Part shown: piece after piece, positions 13,655-22,931 of the stretch
How positions within the stretch are numbered: position 1 is the stretch's first letter
Layout: each line of letters starts with the position of its first letter
Assembly (NCBI GenBank): GCA_017849575.1
Contig: JAFIGV010000003.1
Location: forward strand, 54,132-118,131
From: Flavipsychrobacter sp.
GTDB lineage: Bacteria; Bacteroidota; Bacteroidia; Chitinophagales; Chitinophagaceae
DNA: 64,000 bases
Reading direction: 5' to 3'
Program-made: the position numbers and the translations under genes
Notes under the pieces: model-generated
What the model was told of the DNA's origin: nothing
Database searches by the model: none
What the model saw: the letters and a program-made list of their open reading frames with translations, nothing else

Positions 13655-15730
13655 TTGCAGGAACTTCTCTTAAATATCATTCCTTTCAATCCTCCGGCAG
13701 GTAAACAAACTTTTGCATTTTACAGGCAGAAGCAGCCTGGCTTTTATCCGGTGTTTAAGGGTGATCTGCAAGGGCTTCTTGATGATAAGCTGTCTGCATT
13801 AGAATTGCTGGAATTAGAAAAGCTGTACACCGATTTTCAGCCACCCAGCGAAGGTGCAATACTGTTGGATATTGATTTATCTGTAAGCACCCGATTTGCC
13901 AATCATTATTATCGTCACCTGATAAGAAAGCACTTTGAAGGCATTGCTGACATCATGCACCAGGACTTTACCAGCGAAACAGAAGTATGGTTTCATAGTC
14001 CTGAGAAAAGCACTGCCAAATACAAAGTGTACAACCAGTTTACGCTTAAAGTGCAGTATGGGAGGGTAACAGATAAACCCGAGTTAGTGCTTTCTTATGA
14101 TGGCACTACCAAAGTATTTGCAAAGCCCGTTTCGGAGATATACAACTTCAATACCAACCTGTACAACTGGGTAGTTTGTAATGGCGTTATCTACAAATGG
14201 AAATTCAGACCGCAGGAAGTAATCAACCAGCCGCAGAACTGTTACCCTATTCTGAGCAATGAACTAAAACCACATTTGGAGATTGCTTTTGATGTGCCGG
14301 ATTTGAAAAATCGTTACCCCAAGTACTTGAACATTCTGCATGATTTTTACACCAAGTATCTAAATACGCCAGCCTTCCGCAAAATCATTCCTATAACCGA
14401 AAAAGGTTTTTATCGGCCACAGGTGGAGCAATACCGTGTCATTAGTTCAAGCTCCAACGATTTGTTGTATGCCGGTGGCAGAACAGGTAAAGAACCAAAG
14501 AAAGATTTTAAGTCAAAAGGTCCTTACCAATTGCCACAGAAGCCCAGCAACTTCAAATTCTTTTTCATTTATCAAAAGGCAGACAAAGCCACTGCTGTAA
14601 CTGAACTATACAGGTATCTGCACAGTGGATGGAAAGACGACCGTTTTCCATTCCCCAAAATGCAAGACTACATCAAAGTGCCTTTTGAGTTAGACATTAC
14701 AAAGAATGTAGAGTTTGAAAGCGTTGAAAATGTAGTAGCCGATGTTCGCAATGCGGTAAAGAATGCAGACTGGCTTCCTGATACGCAATACATGGCACTC
14801 TTTGTTAACCCTGTGCCCAAATTAGAGAAAGACGAAAACCGGAAGAACATTTACTATAAGATCAAAGAAATCCTTTTGTATGAAGGTGTGCTTTCGCAGG
14901 TAATCAAAAGTGAGCACCTGTATAAAAACGGAAAGCCAAATTCATACTTCAACACGTTCCTGCCACACATCGAAATTGCCATGCTAGCAAAATTGGGTGG
15001 TGTGCCCTGGAGGCTTAACAGACCAACCAACAATGAGCTTATTGTGGGTGTTGGTGCATTCTATTCTGTAACCCGTAAATCAAGATTTGTAGGTTCAGCT
15101 TTCTGCTTTAATAACGAGGGCATATTTAAAGGCTTTGATTGCTTTAAGGGAGATGATACCATAAGCCTTGCAGGTTCCATCAGGGAGGCAGTAGCGAAGT
15201 TCATTGCAGTAAATTATACCGCTTCACGGTTGGTTATTCACTTCTACAAAGACATTGGTAAAAAGGAATTAGAACCCATCCTGCGAACCTTGCACACCTT
15301 GGGCTTGAATATACCTGTGATAGTTGTTACTATCAATAAAACAGAAAGCAAGGAGTTGTTAGGCTTTGATGTAAGCGATGCGGAGAACCTGATGCCTTAC
15401 AGTGGCACAATTGTAAAGGTGGGCAAGTCTGAATACCTGTTGTTCAACAATACCCGGTACGATGCAACCTCAAAGCCGGCACAAAAGGAATATCACTTTC
15501 CGGTGAAGATTGCTTTATCCTCAACTGTAGAAGGCATGTTGGATGACATGAATTTGGTGGAGCAGCTAATTGACCAGGTATATCAGTTCAGCCGTATGTA
15601 CTGGAAAAGCACCAATCAGCAGAGTTTACCTGTTACCATCAAATACCCTGAAATGGTAGCCGAGATTTACCCCTATTTCCAACACGACAAACTGCCTGAC
15701 TTTGGTAAGGAGAGTTTGTGGTTTTTGTAA
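13655..15730 (+). CDS. Long prokaryotic Argonaute (PIWI domain protein), probably slicing-deficient
   Basis: This 691-residue protein has the size of N-PAZ-MID-PIWI Argonautes. The MID-type nucleotide-binding segment YYKIKEILLYEGVLSQVI lies at about residues 397-414. The PIWI region starts near residue 460 and ends with the typical RMYWKSTNQQSLPVTIKYPE block and a hydrophobic C-terminal Leu. Where active relatives have GID or GAD, this protein reads IVGVGAFYS (about 463-471), so the first catalytic Asp appears replaced by Gly. HFYKD near residue 529 may keep the third acidic residue. Guide-directed binding without cutting is therefore inferred. Translation must start at TTG 13655 or another non-ATG codon, because the four-helix cassette abuts the 5' end. 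The response regulator follows 2 nt after the stop. Confidence 0.82.
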   Translation: MQELLLNIIPFNPPAGKQTFAFYRQKQPGFYPVFKGDLQGLLDDKLSALELLELEKLYTDFQPPSEGAILLDIDLSVSTRFANHYYRHLIRKHFEGIADIMHQDFTSETEVWFHSPEKSTAKYKVYNQFTLKVQYGRVTDKPELVLSYDGTTKVFAKPVSEIYNFNTNLYNWVVCNGVIYKWKFRPQEVINQPQNCYPILSNELKPHLEIAFDVPDLKNRYPKYLNILHDFYTKYLNTPAFRKIIPITEKGFYRPQVEQYRVISSSSNDLLYAGGRTGKEPKKDFKSKGPYQLPQKPSNFKFFFIYQKADKATAVTELYRYLHSGWKDDRFPFPKMQDYIKVPFELDITKNVEFESVENVVADVRNAVKNADWLPDTQYMALFVNPVPKLEKDENRKNIYYKIKEILLYEGVLSQVIKSEHLYKNGKPNSYFNTFLPHIEIAMLAKLGGVPWRLNRPTNNELIVGVGAFYSVTRKSRFVGSAFCFNNEGIFKGFDCFKGDDTISLAGSIREAVAKFIAVNYTASRLVIHFYKDIGKKELEPILRTLHTLGLNIPVIVVTINKTESKELLGFDVSDAENLMPYSGTIVKVGKSEYLLFNNTRYDATSKPAQKEYHFPVKIALSSTVEGMLDDMNLVEQLIDQVYQFSRMYWKSTNQQSLPVTIKYPEMVAEIYPYFQHDKLPDFGKESLWFL

Positions 15731-15732
15731 AA

Positions 15733-17085
15733 ATGAAAATGGTGAGAAAAATTTTAATCATAGATGATGAAGAGAAACTCAGAAACCTGCTGACAAGAAT
15801 TATCAGCCTGGAGGGGTTTGAAGTGCTGCAAGCGGGTGACTGTAAAACTGCCCTAAAAAAATTGGAGCAGAATGAGATTGATGTAGTGCTTTGCGATGTG
15901 AAGTTGCCTGACGGCAACGGTGTAGAACTTGCCAAAAAAATCAAAGACAAATTTCAAATACCTGAAATCATCCTGCTGACTGCCTACGGCAATATTCCTG
16001 ACGGTGTGCAAGCCATCAAAAATGGAGCTTTTGACTATATCATCAAAGGCGATGACAACAACAAAATTATTCCTTTGCTCTATCGGGCAATAGAAAAAGT
16101 TGATTTAACCAAAAGAGTACACCAACTTGAAAAGCAATTGGGCGACAAACACTCATTTGACAAGATTATTGGTAAATCTAAGTCCATACAAAAAGCTATT
16201 GACTTAGCACAAAAAGTAGCTGTTACCGATACAACGGTTCTGCTCACAGGTGAGACAGGTACAGGCAAAGAAGTATTTGCTCAGTCCATTCATCAGGCAA
16301 GCCCGAGAAGTAAACAAAACTTTGTGGCTATCAACTGCTCTGCTTTTAGCAAGGATTTATTAGAAAGCGAAATGTTCGGCCACAAAGCAGGAGCATTTAC
16401 CGGAGCAACTAAAGACCAAAAAGGGCTTTTTGAAGAAGCGAATAACGGAACGATTTTCTTAGATGAAATCGGTGAAATGTCTTTAGAGCTACAGGCAAAA
16501 CTTTTGAGAGTATTAGAAACAGGTGAATATATCAGAGTAGGTGAAACCAAGCCCACTAAAATAAATGTCCGAATCATTGCAGCTACGCACAAAGACTTGC
16601 AAGCCGAAATTGAGCAGGGCCATTTCAGAGAAGATTTATTTTATCGTATTTCCACCTTTCAAATTCATTTACCGCCACTAAGAGAAAGAGTAATTGACAT
16701 TGAAGCAATCGCCAAGCACTTTATAAATGTTTCATCTATCAAAACCAATAAGAAGATTAAAGCTGTTTCACCTGATTTTTATGTAGCATTGAAACAGCAT
16801 CAATGGAAAGGGAATATTCGTGAACTGAAAAATGTAATTGAACGCTGTATAATTCTTTGCGATAATGAACTGACGGTTGAGTATTTACCAATTGAATTAC
16901 AAAAGGCTGATAACGCAAACACCAAAGGCAAAACGCTTTCTGCATTTGAATTGGCGAGTGCCGAAAAACTGCATATTCAAAAAGTATTGAACTACACCAA
17001 CGGCAACAAAACCAAAACTGCCGAACTTTTAGGTATAGCCCTAACCACGCTTTACCGTAAAATTTCTGATTACGGACTGGAGTAG
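15733..17085 (+). CDS. Sigma-54-dependent response regulator (NtrC type), likely Kdp regulator
   Basis: This 450-residue protein has a receiver domain (ILIIDDEEKL, phospho-acceptor Asp in VLCDVKLPDG, Lys region near the end), a sigma-54 AAA+ domain (GETGTGKEVFAQ, the GAFTGA loop that contacts sigma-54, FLDEIGEM Walker B) and a Fis-type HTH at the end (NKTKTAELLGIALTTLYRKI). The ATG at 15733 is preferred over the formal upstream GTG at 15718, which lies inside the Argonaute gene. Since the kdp genes and a sensor kinase follow, it probably activates kdp transcription under potassium limitation in place of an OmpR-type KdpE. A terminator lies 27 nt downstream. Confidence 0.9.
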   Translation: MKMVRKILIIDDEEKLRNLLTRIISLEGFEVLQAGDCKTALKKLEQNEIDVVLCDVKLPDGNGVELAKKIKDKFQIPEIILLTAYGNIPDGVQAIKNGAFDYIIKGDDNNKIIPLLYRAIEKVDLTKRVHQLEKQLGDKHSFDKIIGKSKSIQKAIDLAQKVAVTDTTVLLTGETGTGKEVFAQSIHQASPRSKQNFVAINCSAFSKDLLESEMFGHKAGAFTGATKDQKGLFEEANNGTIFLDEIGEMSLELQAKLLRVLETGEYIRVGETKPTKINVRIIAATHKDLQAEIEQGHFREDLFYRISTFQIHLPPLRERVIDIEAIAKHFINVSSIKTNKKIKAVSPDFYVALKQHQWKGNIRELKNVIERCIILCDNELTVEYLPIELQKADNANTKGKTLSAFELASAEKLHIQKVLNYTNGNKTKTAELLGIALTTLYRKISDYGLE

Positions 17086-17112
17086 TAAACCCTTTCAAAA
17101 CGCAATGATTGA

Positions 17113-17137
17113 CCCTTTCAAAACGAAAGGGTTTTTT
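17113..17137 (+). terminator. Rho-independent terminator after the response regulator
   Basis: CCCTTTC (17113-17119) pairs with GAAAGGG (17125-17131) and is followed by six T. It ends the defence-operon/regulator transcript, so the kdp genes need their own promoter. Confidence 0.85.
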
Positions 17138-17205
17138 GTTTTCCAATTTCTCCCTAATTCAACAAGCTCTTTATTATCAATAGTTTACAGACGATGTGCC
17201 AAAAT

Positions 17206-17220
17206 TGGACTATTAGTTGA
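17206..17220 (+). promoter_or_regulatory. Possible sigma-54 promoter for the kdp operon
   Basis: TGG at 17206-17208 and TTGA at 17217-17220 have the exact spacing of a -24/-12 sigma-54 promoter (TGG-N8-TTGC), but the last base is A instead of C and the CAC after TGG is not kept. It lies 27 nt before the first kdp small gene, and an NtrC-type activator is encoded just upstream. The match is weak. Confidence 0.3.
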
Positions 17221-17247
17221 AATGCAGTAAACAAATCAAAAAGTAAC

Positions 17248-17331
17248 ATGACAACTGCATTACTCATCGGAGCAGGCATAGTGGTTTATGCCTTATTGTT
17301 TAAATCCATTAACTGGTTTGAAAAAATCTAA
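17248..17331 (+). CDS. 27-residue single-span membrane peptide of the kdp operon
   Basis: An ATG frame encodes a hydrophobic stretch (LLIGAGIVVYALLF) and a short polar end (KSINWFEKI). It lies 4 nt before kdpF and is read in the same direction. I do not know a family name. Its size and membrane type suggest a KdpF-like accessory peptide for the Kdp complex. Confidence 0.6.
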   Translation: MTTALLIGAGIVVYALLFKSINWFEKI

Positions 17332-17335
17332 AACT

Positions 17336-17413
17336 ATGGCAGCATTATTCATCATCGCAATTGCAGTATTCGGCTATATGTGCTACGTGCTGCTTAAACC
17401 GGAAAAATTTTAA
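17336..17413 (+). CDS. kdpF: K+-transporting ATPase subunit KdpF
   Basis: This 25-residue peptide has one membrane helix (LFIIAIAVFGYMCYVLL) and ends KPEKF, matching the family's typical LL.PEKF ending. KdpF binds KdpA and stabilises the Kdp complex (established knowledge). Confidence 0.85.
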   Translation: MAALFIIAIAVFGYMCYVLLKPEKF

Positions 17414-17415
17414 TT

Positions 17416-17526
17416 GTGAAATGGCAAAGGGTAAAATATGGACTCATAGTTATAGCGGCTTGGCTTTTTGTCATCTCGCTTTTGTACATCGTTTATCTCA
17501 AAGCCAAATTCTTATTCAACATTTAA
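17416..17526 (+). CDS. 36-residue single-span membrane peptide between kdpF and kdpA
   Basis: A GTG-started frame (VKWQRVKYG, then a hydrophobic run LIVIAAWLFVISLLYIVYL, then KAKFLFNI) fills the gap between kdpF and kdpA. The basic start, single helix and basic end fit a bitopic micropeptide. The ATG frame in the same place gives a polar, unlikely peptide and was not chosen. Function unknown; a third small subunit or assembly factor of Kdp is possible. Confidence 0.5.
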   Translation: MKWQRVKYGLIVIAAWLFVISLLYIVYLKAKFLFNI

Positions 17527-17536
17527 CAAAAGAAAA

Positions 17537-19240
17537 ATGAACACAGAAATACTTGGCGTAATCTTAATGTATGCGACTGTGGTTACCTTGGCAATTCCAT
17601 TAGGTCGTTATATCGGCAAGATTTTCAACTATGAAAATACCTGGCTCGATAAAATCTTTAATCCACTTGATAAATTGTTTTTCAAGCTAAGTGGTATTGA
17701 TCCTACCAAAGAAATGAATTGGAAACAGCATTTAGTGGCATTGCTCACCATAAACGTTGTTTGGTTTGTTCTCTCCATGTTGGTACTTACCAATATGAGT
17801 TGGTTGCCACTTAACCCTGATGGAAACCCTTCGATGAGTGCTGATTTAGCATTTAATACTTCGGTGAGTTTTGTAACCAATACCAACCTGCAACACTATT
17901 CCGGTGAATCGGGCTTATCTTATTTGGGACAATTGATTTTGATGCTTTGGCAGTTTATCAGTGCAGGTACTGGTATTGCCATTTGTGCAGTAGTTTTCAT
18001 GGCAATGAAAGAAAGAACATCCGAAACATTGGGGAACTTCTATTCATTCTTTGTAAGAGCCTGCACAAGAATTTTATTGCCTTTGGCTTTGGTAGTTGCT
18101 TCTCTGCTAGCTTTTAACGGCACACCCATGACTTTTGAAGGAAAGGACAGCTTAACTACTTTGGAAGGACAAGAACAACAAGTAACCCGTGGGCCTGTAG
18201 CGGCATTTGTAGCCATAAAACAACTCGGAACAAATGGTGGTGGTTTTTATGGACCCAATTCCGCTAACCCAATGGAAAACCCCAATTACTTTACCAATAT
18301 CGTTGAAACGATTTCAATTTTCCTAATTCCTATTGCAATGGTTTTTGCAATAGGTTATGTGCTGAAAAGAAGAAAATTAGCATTGACAATTTTTGGGGTA
18401 ATGACAATTGGCTTTTTGTTACTACTTATTCCTTCTATCTATTTTGAAATGAACGGCAATACAGCCATTACTCAAATGGGCATTCAACAGAACATGGGAA
18501 GTATGGAAGGTAAAGAAGTTCGATTTGGTTCTGCTGCTTCTGCTTATTGGGCTATAAATACAACCTGCACCAGCAACGGCTCGGTAAACGCCATGCACGA
18601 CAGCATGACACCTTTAACTGGAATGTTTACCTTATTAGGAATGATGATAAATTGTTTTTATGGTGGTGTGGGTGTAGGCTTTTTAAACTTCTACATTTTC
18701 ATCATTCTGGCAGTATTCATAAGTGGCTTAATGGTGGGTAGAACGCCTGAATTTTTAGGCAAAAAAATAGAAGCTAAGGAAATGAAAATTGCTATGGTGA
18801 TTGCTTTACTTCATCCGTTTTTGATTTTAGTCAGTACAGCTATTTCAAGTTTCTTATATGCCGGTAATCCAACTGAATATGCAGGCTGGTTAGCCAATCC
18901 AGGCTATCATGGATTTAGTGAAATGCTTTATGAATTTACTTCATCAAGTGCCAATAATGGAAGCGGTTTTGAAGGCTTGGGCGACAATACACCATTTTGG
19001 AATATCGCTTGTGGTTTGGTGATGTTATTAGCTCGATACCTGCCTATCATCGGCCCGGTTGCCATTGCAGGAATATTGGCGAGTAAAAAATACATTCCTG
19101 AAAGTAATGGTACACTCAAAACAGATACTTCAACCTTTGGCTTAATGGTGTTTGCGGTAATTGCAATTGTTGCTGCATTAGCATTTTTTCCTGCTTTGAC
19201 CTTAGGCCCGATTGCAGAATATTTCTCAATGATTAAATAA
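17537..19240 (+). CDS. kdpA: Potassium-transporting ATPase subunit KdpA
   Basis: This 567-residue subunit forms the potassium channel-like part of the Kdp pump. The four pore loops are visible: [53 protein letters not shown] and [16 protein letters not shown]. About ten membrane helices surround them. The ATG at 17537 follows the small-peptide stop by 10 nt and gives the expected N-terminus; the longer open frame from 17468 covers the micropeptide gene. kdpB follows after 8 nt. Confidence 0.97.
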   Translation: MNTEILGVILMYATVVTLAIPLGRYIGKIFNYENTWLDKIFNPLDKLFFKLSGIDPTKEMNWKQHLVALLTINVVWFVLSMLVLTNMSWLPLNPDGNPSMSADLAFNTSVSFVTNTNLQHYSGESGLSYLGQLILMLWQFISAGTGIAICAVVFMAMKERTSETLGNFYSFFVRACTRILLPLALVVASLLAFNGTPMTFEGKDSLTTLEGQEQQVTRGPVAAFVAIKQLGTNGGGFYGPNSANPMENPNYFTNIVETISIFLIPIAMVFAIGYVLKRRKLALTIFGVMTIGFLLLLIPSIYFEMNGNTAITQMGIQQNMGSMEGKEVRFGSAASAYWAINTTCTSNGSVNAMHDSMTPLTGMFTLLGMMINCFYGGVGVGFLNFYIFIILAVFISGLMVGRTPEFLGKKIEAKEMKIAMVIALLHPFLILVSTAISSFLYAGNPTEYAGWLANPGYHGFSEMLYEFTSSSANNGSGFEGLGDNTPFWNIACGLVMLLARYLPIIGPVAIAGILASKKYIPESNGTLKTDTSTFGLMVFAVIAIVAALAFFPALTLGPIAEYFSMIK

Positions 19241-19248
19241 TTCAGAAA

Positions 19249-21285
19249 ATGACAAAAAATACATCTCTATTTCAAAAAGACTTAATGCAAGAAGCATTGA
19301 AACAGTCTTTTGTGAAATTAAATCCGAAAATAATGTTCCGCAATCCTGTAATGTTTACAGTTGAAATAGGAACAGCAGTTATGTTCTTTGTTTGCCTTTG
19401 GATATTGCTTGGTGAACAATCGCAAGGCAGTTTTGCCTATAACCTCATCGTGTTTTTGGTGCTTCTACTTACTTTGCTGTTTGCAAACTTTGCAGAAGCC
19501 ATTGCCGAAGCAAGGGGCAAAGCACAAGCCGACAGTTTGCGTAAAACAAGAGAAGAAACACCTGCCAAGAAAGTTTTAGCTCTTGGAAAAATTCACAGTG
19601 ATGAAGTTGAAATTATTCCCTCTTCTCAACTTAAAAAGGGAGACCTTTTTTTCTGCGAAGTGGGCGATATCATCCCTGCCGATGGTGAAATCATTGAAGG
19701 TCTAGCAACCATAGATGAGTCAGCCATTACAGGGGAAAGTGCTCCGGTTATAAGAGAAGCAGGAGGCGATAAAAGTTCGGTAACCGGTGGTACAAAAGTA
19801 TTGTCCGATAGAATTACCGTTAAGGTTACCACTGAACAAGGCGAAAGTTTCTTAGACAAAATGATTGCTCTGGTAGAAGGTGCAAGCCGCCAAAAAACTC
19901 CAAACGAAATTGCTTTAACTATTTTATTGGCAGGTTTTACTTTGGTATTCATTATTGTTACAGTAACACTTAAACCATTTGCAGATTATGCCAACACACC
20001 AATAACGATTGCAGCTTTCATTTCATTATTCGTTTGTTTGATTCCAACAACCATTGGCGGTTTACTTTCTGCCATTGGCATAGCTGGAATGGACAGGGCT
20101 TTACGGGCTAATGTAATTACCAAAAGTGGTAAAGCAGTAGAAACAGCAGGTGATATTGATGTTTTGTTGTTAGACAAGACAGGAACAATTACCATTGGTA
20201 ATCGAAAAGCTACCAATTTTTATCCTGCCAACGGAATTGATGAAAAGCTCTTTATTAAATGTGTTGTACTAAGTTCCTTTGCAGACGAAACCCCAGAGGG
20301 TAAATCAATCATTGAATTAGCCAAAGTAAACCCTTTGAGCTATCAGGTTAAAGATGCCCGATTTATTAAATTCACGGCAGAAACAAGAAGTTCAGGAATT
20401 GACTTTGAAAATACCAGAATACGCAAAGGTGCAGCAGATGCCATAAGAGCCTTGTGTCAAAATGCAGGAAATTCATTTCCACAAGAAACAGCGGAAGCAG
20501 TTACAAAAATATCAAGCAATGGGGGAACACCACTTGTTGTTTCTGAAAACGAAAAAGTAATCGGAGTAATTGAGTTGCAAGACATCATTAAACCCGGTAT
20601 CCAGGAACGGTTTGAACGGTTACGAAAAATGGGAATTAAAACGGTAATGGTTACTGGAGACAATCCCTTAACAGCAAAATTTATAGCTGAGAAAGCAGGA
20701 GTTGATGATTTCATTGCCGAAGCCAAGCCCGAAGACAAAATGAATTACATCAAAAAAGAACAGGCTGCAGGTCGATTAGTAGCAATGATGGGTGACGGAA
20801 CCAATGATGCACCTGCACTGGCTCAGGCAGATGTGGGTGTAGCCATGAATAGCGGAACACAAGCAGCAAAAGAAGCGGGTAACATGGTGGATTTAGACAA
20901 CGACCCAACTAAACTGATTGAAGTTGTAGAAATTGGCAAACAACTTTTAATGACAAGGGGCACACTCACCACTTTCAGTATAGCCAATGATGTGGCGAAA
21001 TACTTTGCCATCATTCCTGCACTTTTCATAGTCGCTATTCCATCATTACAAGATTTGAATATTATGAACTTGCATAGCCCCGAAAGTGCCATTCTTTCAG
21101 CCGTAATTTTCAATGCTATTATCATTCCAATGCTTATTCCATTGGCGTTGAAAGGCGTTTCCTATAAACCTATTGGAGCAAGTGCTTTGCTTCGCAGAAA
21201 CCTGCTTATTTATGGATTGGGTGGTGTAATCATTCCATTTATCGGTATTAAAGCTATTGACGTTTTAGTTTCAGTATTCATCTAA
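19249..21285 (+). CDS. kdpB: Potassium-transporting ATPase ATP-binding subunit KdpB
   Basis: This 678-residue P-type ATPase subunit hydrolyses ATP to drive K+ uptake through KdpA. Motifs are TGES (dephosphorylation loop), [12 protein letters not shown] (phosphorylated Asp), the KdpB-typical [12 protein letters not shown] and KGA nucleotide-binding segments, and [22 protein letters not shown] followed by [15 protein letters not shown]. Full length for the family. Confidence 0.97.
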   Translation: MTKNTSLFQKDLMQEALKQSFVKLNPKIMFRNPVMFTVEIGTAVMFFVCLWILLGEQSQGSFAYNLIVFLVLLLTLLFANFAEAIAEARGKAQADSLRKTREETPAKKVLALGKIHSDEVEIIPSSQLKKGDLFFCEVGDIIPADGEIIEGLATIDESAITGESAPVIREAGGDKSSVTGGTKVLSDRITVKVTTEQGESFLDKMIALVEGASRQKTPNEIALTILLAGFTLVFIIVTVTLKPFADYANTPITIAAFISLFVCLIPTTIGGLLSAIGIAGMDRALRANVITKSGKAVETAGDIDVLLLDKTGTITIGNRKATNFYPANGIDEKLFIKCVVLSSFADETPEGKSIIELAKVNPLSYQVKDARFIKFTAETRSSGIDFENTRIRKGAADAIRALCQNAGNSFPQETAEAVTKISSNGGTPLVVSENEKVIGVIELQDIIKPGIQERFERLRKMGIKTVMVTGDNPLTAKFIAEKAGVDDFIAEAKPEDKMNYIKKEQAAGRLVAMMGDGTNDAPALAQADVGVAMNSGTQAAKEAGNMVDLDNDPTKLIEVVEIGKQLLMTRGTLTTFSIANDVAKYFAIIPALFIVAIPSLQDLNIMNLHSPESAILSAVIFNAIIIPMLIPLALKGVSYKPIGASALLRRNLLIYGLGGVIIPFIGIKAIDVLVSVFI

Positions 21286-21297
21286 AAATTTAAGACA

Positions 21298-21849
21298 ATG
21301 AGAAATAATCTAATACCAGCCATTCGCTTGACAATCGTTTGTTCAGTGTTCTTTTGTGGTATCTACACACTTGCTGTATTTGGCATTTCAAAACTTGCAC
21401 CTGAGAATAGTTCTTTCACGAAAAGCAAATCAGGTTTCTATGAAACTGTCGGACAAAGTTTTACCAGCGACAAATACTTTAATTCCCGACCTTCCGCAGT
21501 TGGATACAATGCAGCAGGTTCAGGTGGAAGTAATAAAGGTCCTTCAAATCCTGACTACTTAGCAGAAGTACAAGCACGAATAGACACTTTTTTAGTTCAC
21601 AATCCCGACTTAAAAAAGAATGAAATTCCTTCTGATTTAGTAACTGCAAGTGGTAGCGGAATTGACCCTAACATTTCCGTTCAAGCCGCAAAGGTGCAAG
21701 TAAAACGGATAGCTAAAGTTCGCAACATCAGCGAAACAACTATCAATCAAATCATTGAACAACAAACAGAAAAACCATTGCTTGGCTTATTTGGTACAGA
21801 GAAAATTAATGTACTGAAATTGAACCTTGCATTGGATAATTTAAAATAA
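21298..21849 (+). CDS. kdpC: Potassium-transporting ATPase subunit KdpC
   Basis: This 183-residue protein has one N-terminal membrane helix and a periplasmic domain with the family's QSFTSDKYFNSRPSA, SGGSNKGPSNP, DLVTASGSGIDPNIS and LGLFGTEKINVLKLNLAL blocks. It completes KdpFABC. Confidence 0.95.
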   Translation: MRNNLIPAIRLTIVCSVFFCGIYTLAVFGISKLAPENSSFTKSKSGFYETVGQSFTSDKYFNSRPSAVGYNAAGSGGSNKGPSNPDYLAEVQARIDTFLVHNPDLKKNEIPSDLVTASGSGIDPNISVQAAKVQVKRIAKVRNISETTINQIIEQQTEKPLLGLFGTEKINVLKLNLALDNLK

Positions 21850-21854
21850 ACAAG

Positions 21855-22931
21855 ATGAAAAAGACCTTTTTAGCAATACTATCAATTATCGCATTGAACG
21901 GTTTTGCACAAACAGATAGCACAAAAAATCCACTTTCAATTAGTGGCTACATAGAAACCTATTACAGTTTTGATTTTGCAAATCCATCAGATCATAACCG
22001 CCCTGGTTTTGTTTACTCACACAACAGACACAATGAAGTCAATCTGAATTTAGGGTTCTTAAAGGCTGCTTATGCAACCGATAAAGCACGAGCCAATTTG
22101 ACTTTGATGTCTGGAACTTATGCCAATGCAAATCTTGCAGTAGAACCCGGAGTTTTGAAAAACATATTTGAAGCCAATGCAGGTGTAAAAATATCAAAGA
22201 AGAAAAACATTTGGGTAGATGCAGGTATTTTTGCTTCGCACATTGGTTTTGAAAGTGCCATTGGAAAAGATTGTTGGAATTTAACACGAAGTATTTTGGC
22301 TGATAACTCTCCTTATTACGAAAGTGGTGTTAAAGTATCATACACCAGTGACAATGAAAAGTGGTTTTTAAGTGGATTAATTTTGAACGGTTGGCAACGC
22401 ATCCAGCGAGTAAACGGCAACAATACGCCTGCATTTGGTCATCAACTTACATTCAAACCCAATTCAAAAGTTACATTAAACAGTAGTTCATTTGTAGGTA
22501 GCGATTCTCCAGACAGCACAAGACAAATGCGGTACTTTCATAATTTCTACGGCCAATTTCAATTGACTGAAAAATTTGGGATGATATTTGGCTTTGACAT
22601 TGGAGCACAACAAAAGACTAAAAACAGTAACGACTACAATACTTGGTATTCGCCTGTTTTAATAATGAAATATGCACCTACTGAAAAGATTAGTATCGCT
22701 GCAAGGGGTGAATATTATTCGGATGCCAATGGAGTAATCGTTAACACAGGAACACCCAATGGATTTCAAACCTATGGCTATTCGTTAAATCTTGACTATA
22801 CAATTATGAATAATGTGATTTGGAGAATTGAAAGCAGGGGCTTTACGAGTAAGGATAAAATCTTTACCTTAAACGACAATCCAAGTTCTCAAAATTATTT
22901 TCTGACAACTGCCTTAGCAATTTCATTTTAA
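21855..22931 (+). CDS. Outer-membrane beta-barrel protein (porin-like) of the kdp operon
   Basis: This 358-residue protein has a signal peptide (KKTFLAILSIIALNGFAQ) and alternating polar/hydrophobic strands rich in aromatic residues, ending in a strand with terminal Phe (FLTTALAISF), as expected for BamA-inserted barrels. It resembles the DUF1597/BBP2-type porins found in Bacteroidota kdp loci. It begins 5 nt after kdpC and ends directly before the KdpD-like ATG, so it is part of the operon. It may admit potassium through the outer membrane (inference). Confidence 0.8.
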   Translation: MKKTFLAILSIIALNGFAQTDSTKNPLSISGYIETYYSFDFANPSDHNRPGFVYSHNRHNEVNLNLGFLKAAYATDKARANLTLMSGTYANANLAVEPGVLKNIFEANAGVKISKKKNIWVDAGIFASHIGFESAIGKDCWNLTRSILADNSPYYESGVKVSYTSDNEKWFLSGLILNGWQRIQRVNGNNTPAFGHQLTFKPNSKVTLNSSSFVGSDSPDSTRQMRYFHNFYGQFQLTEKFGMIFGFDIGAQQKTKNSNDYNTWYSPVLIMKYAPTEKISIAARGEYYSDANGVIVNTGTPNGFQTYGYSLNLDYTIMNNVIWRIESRGFTSKDKIFTLNDNPSSQNYFLTTALAISF

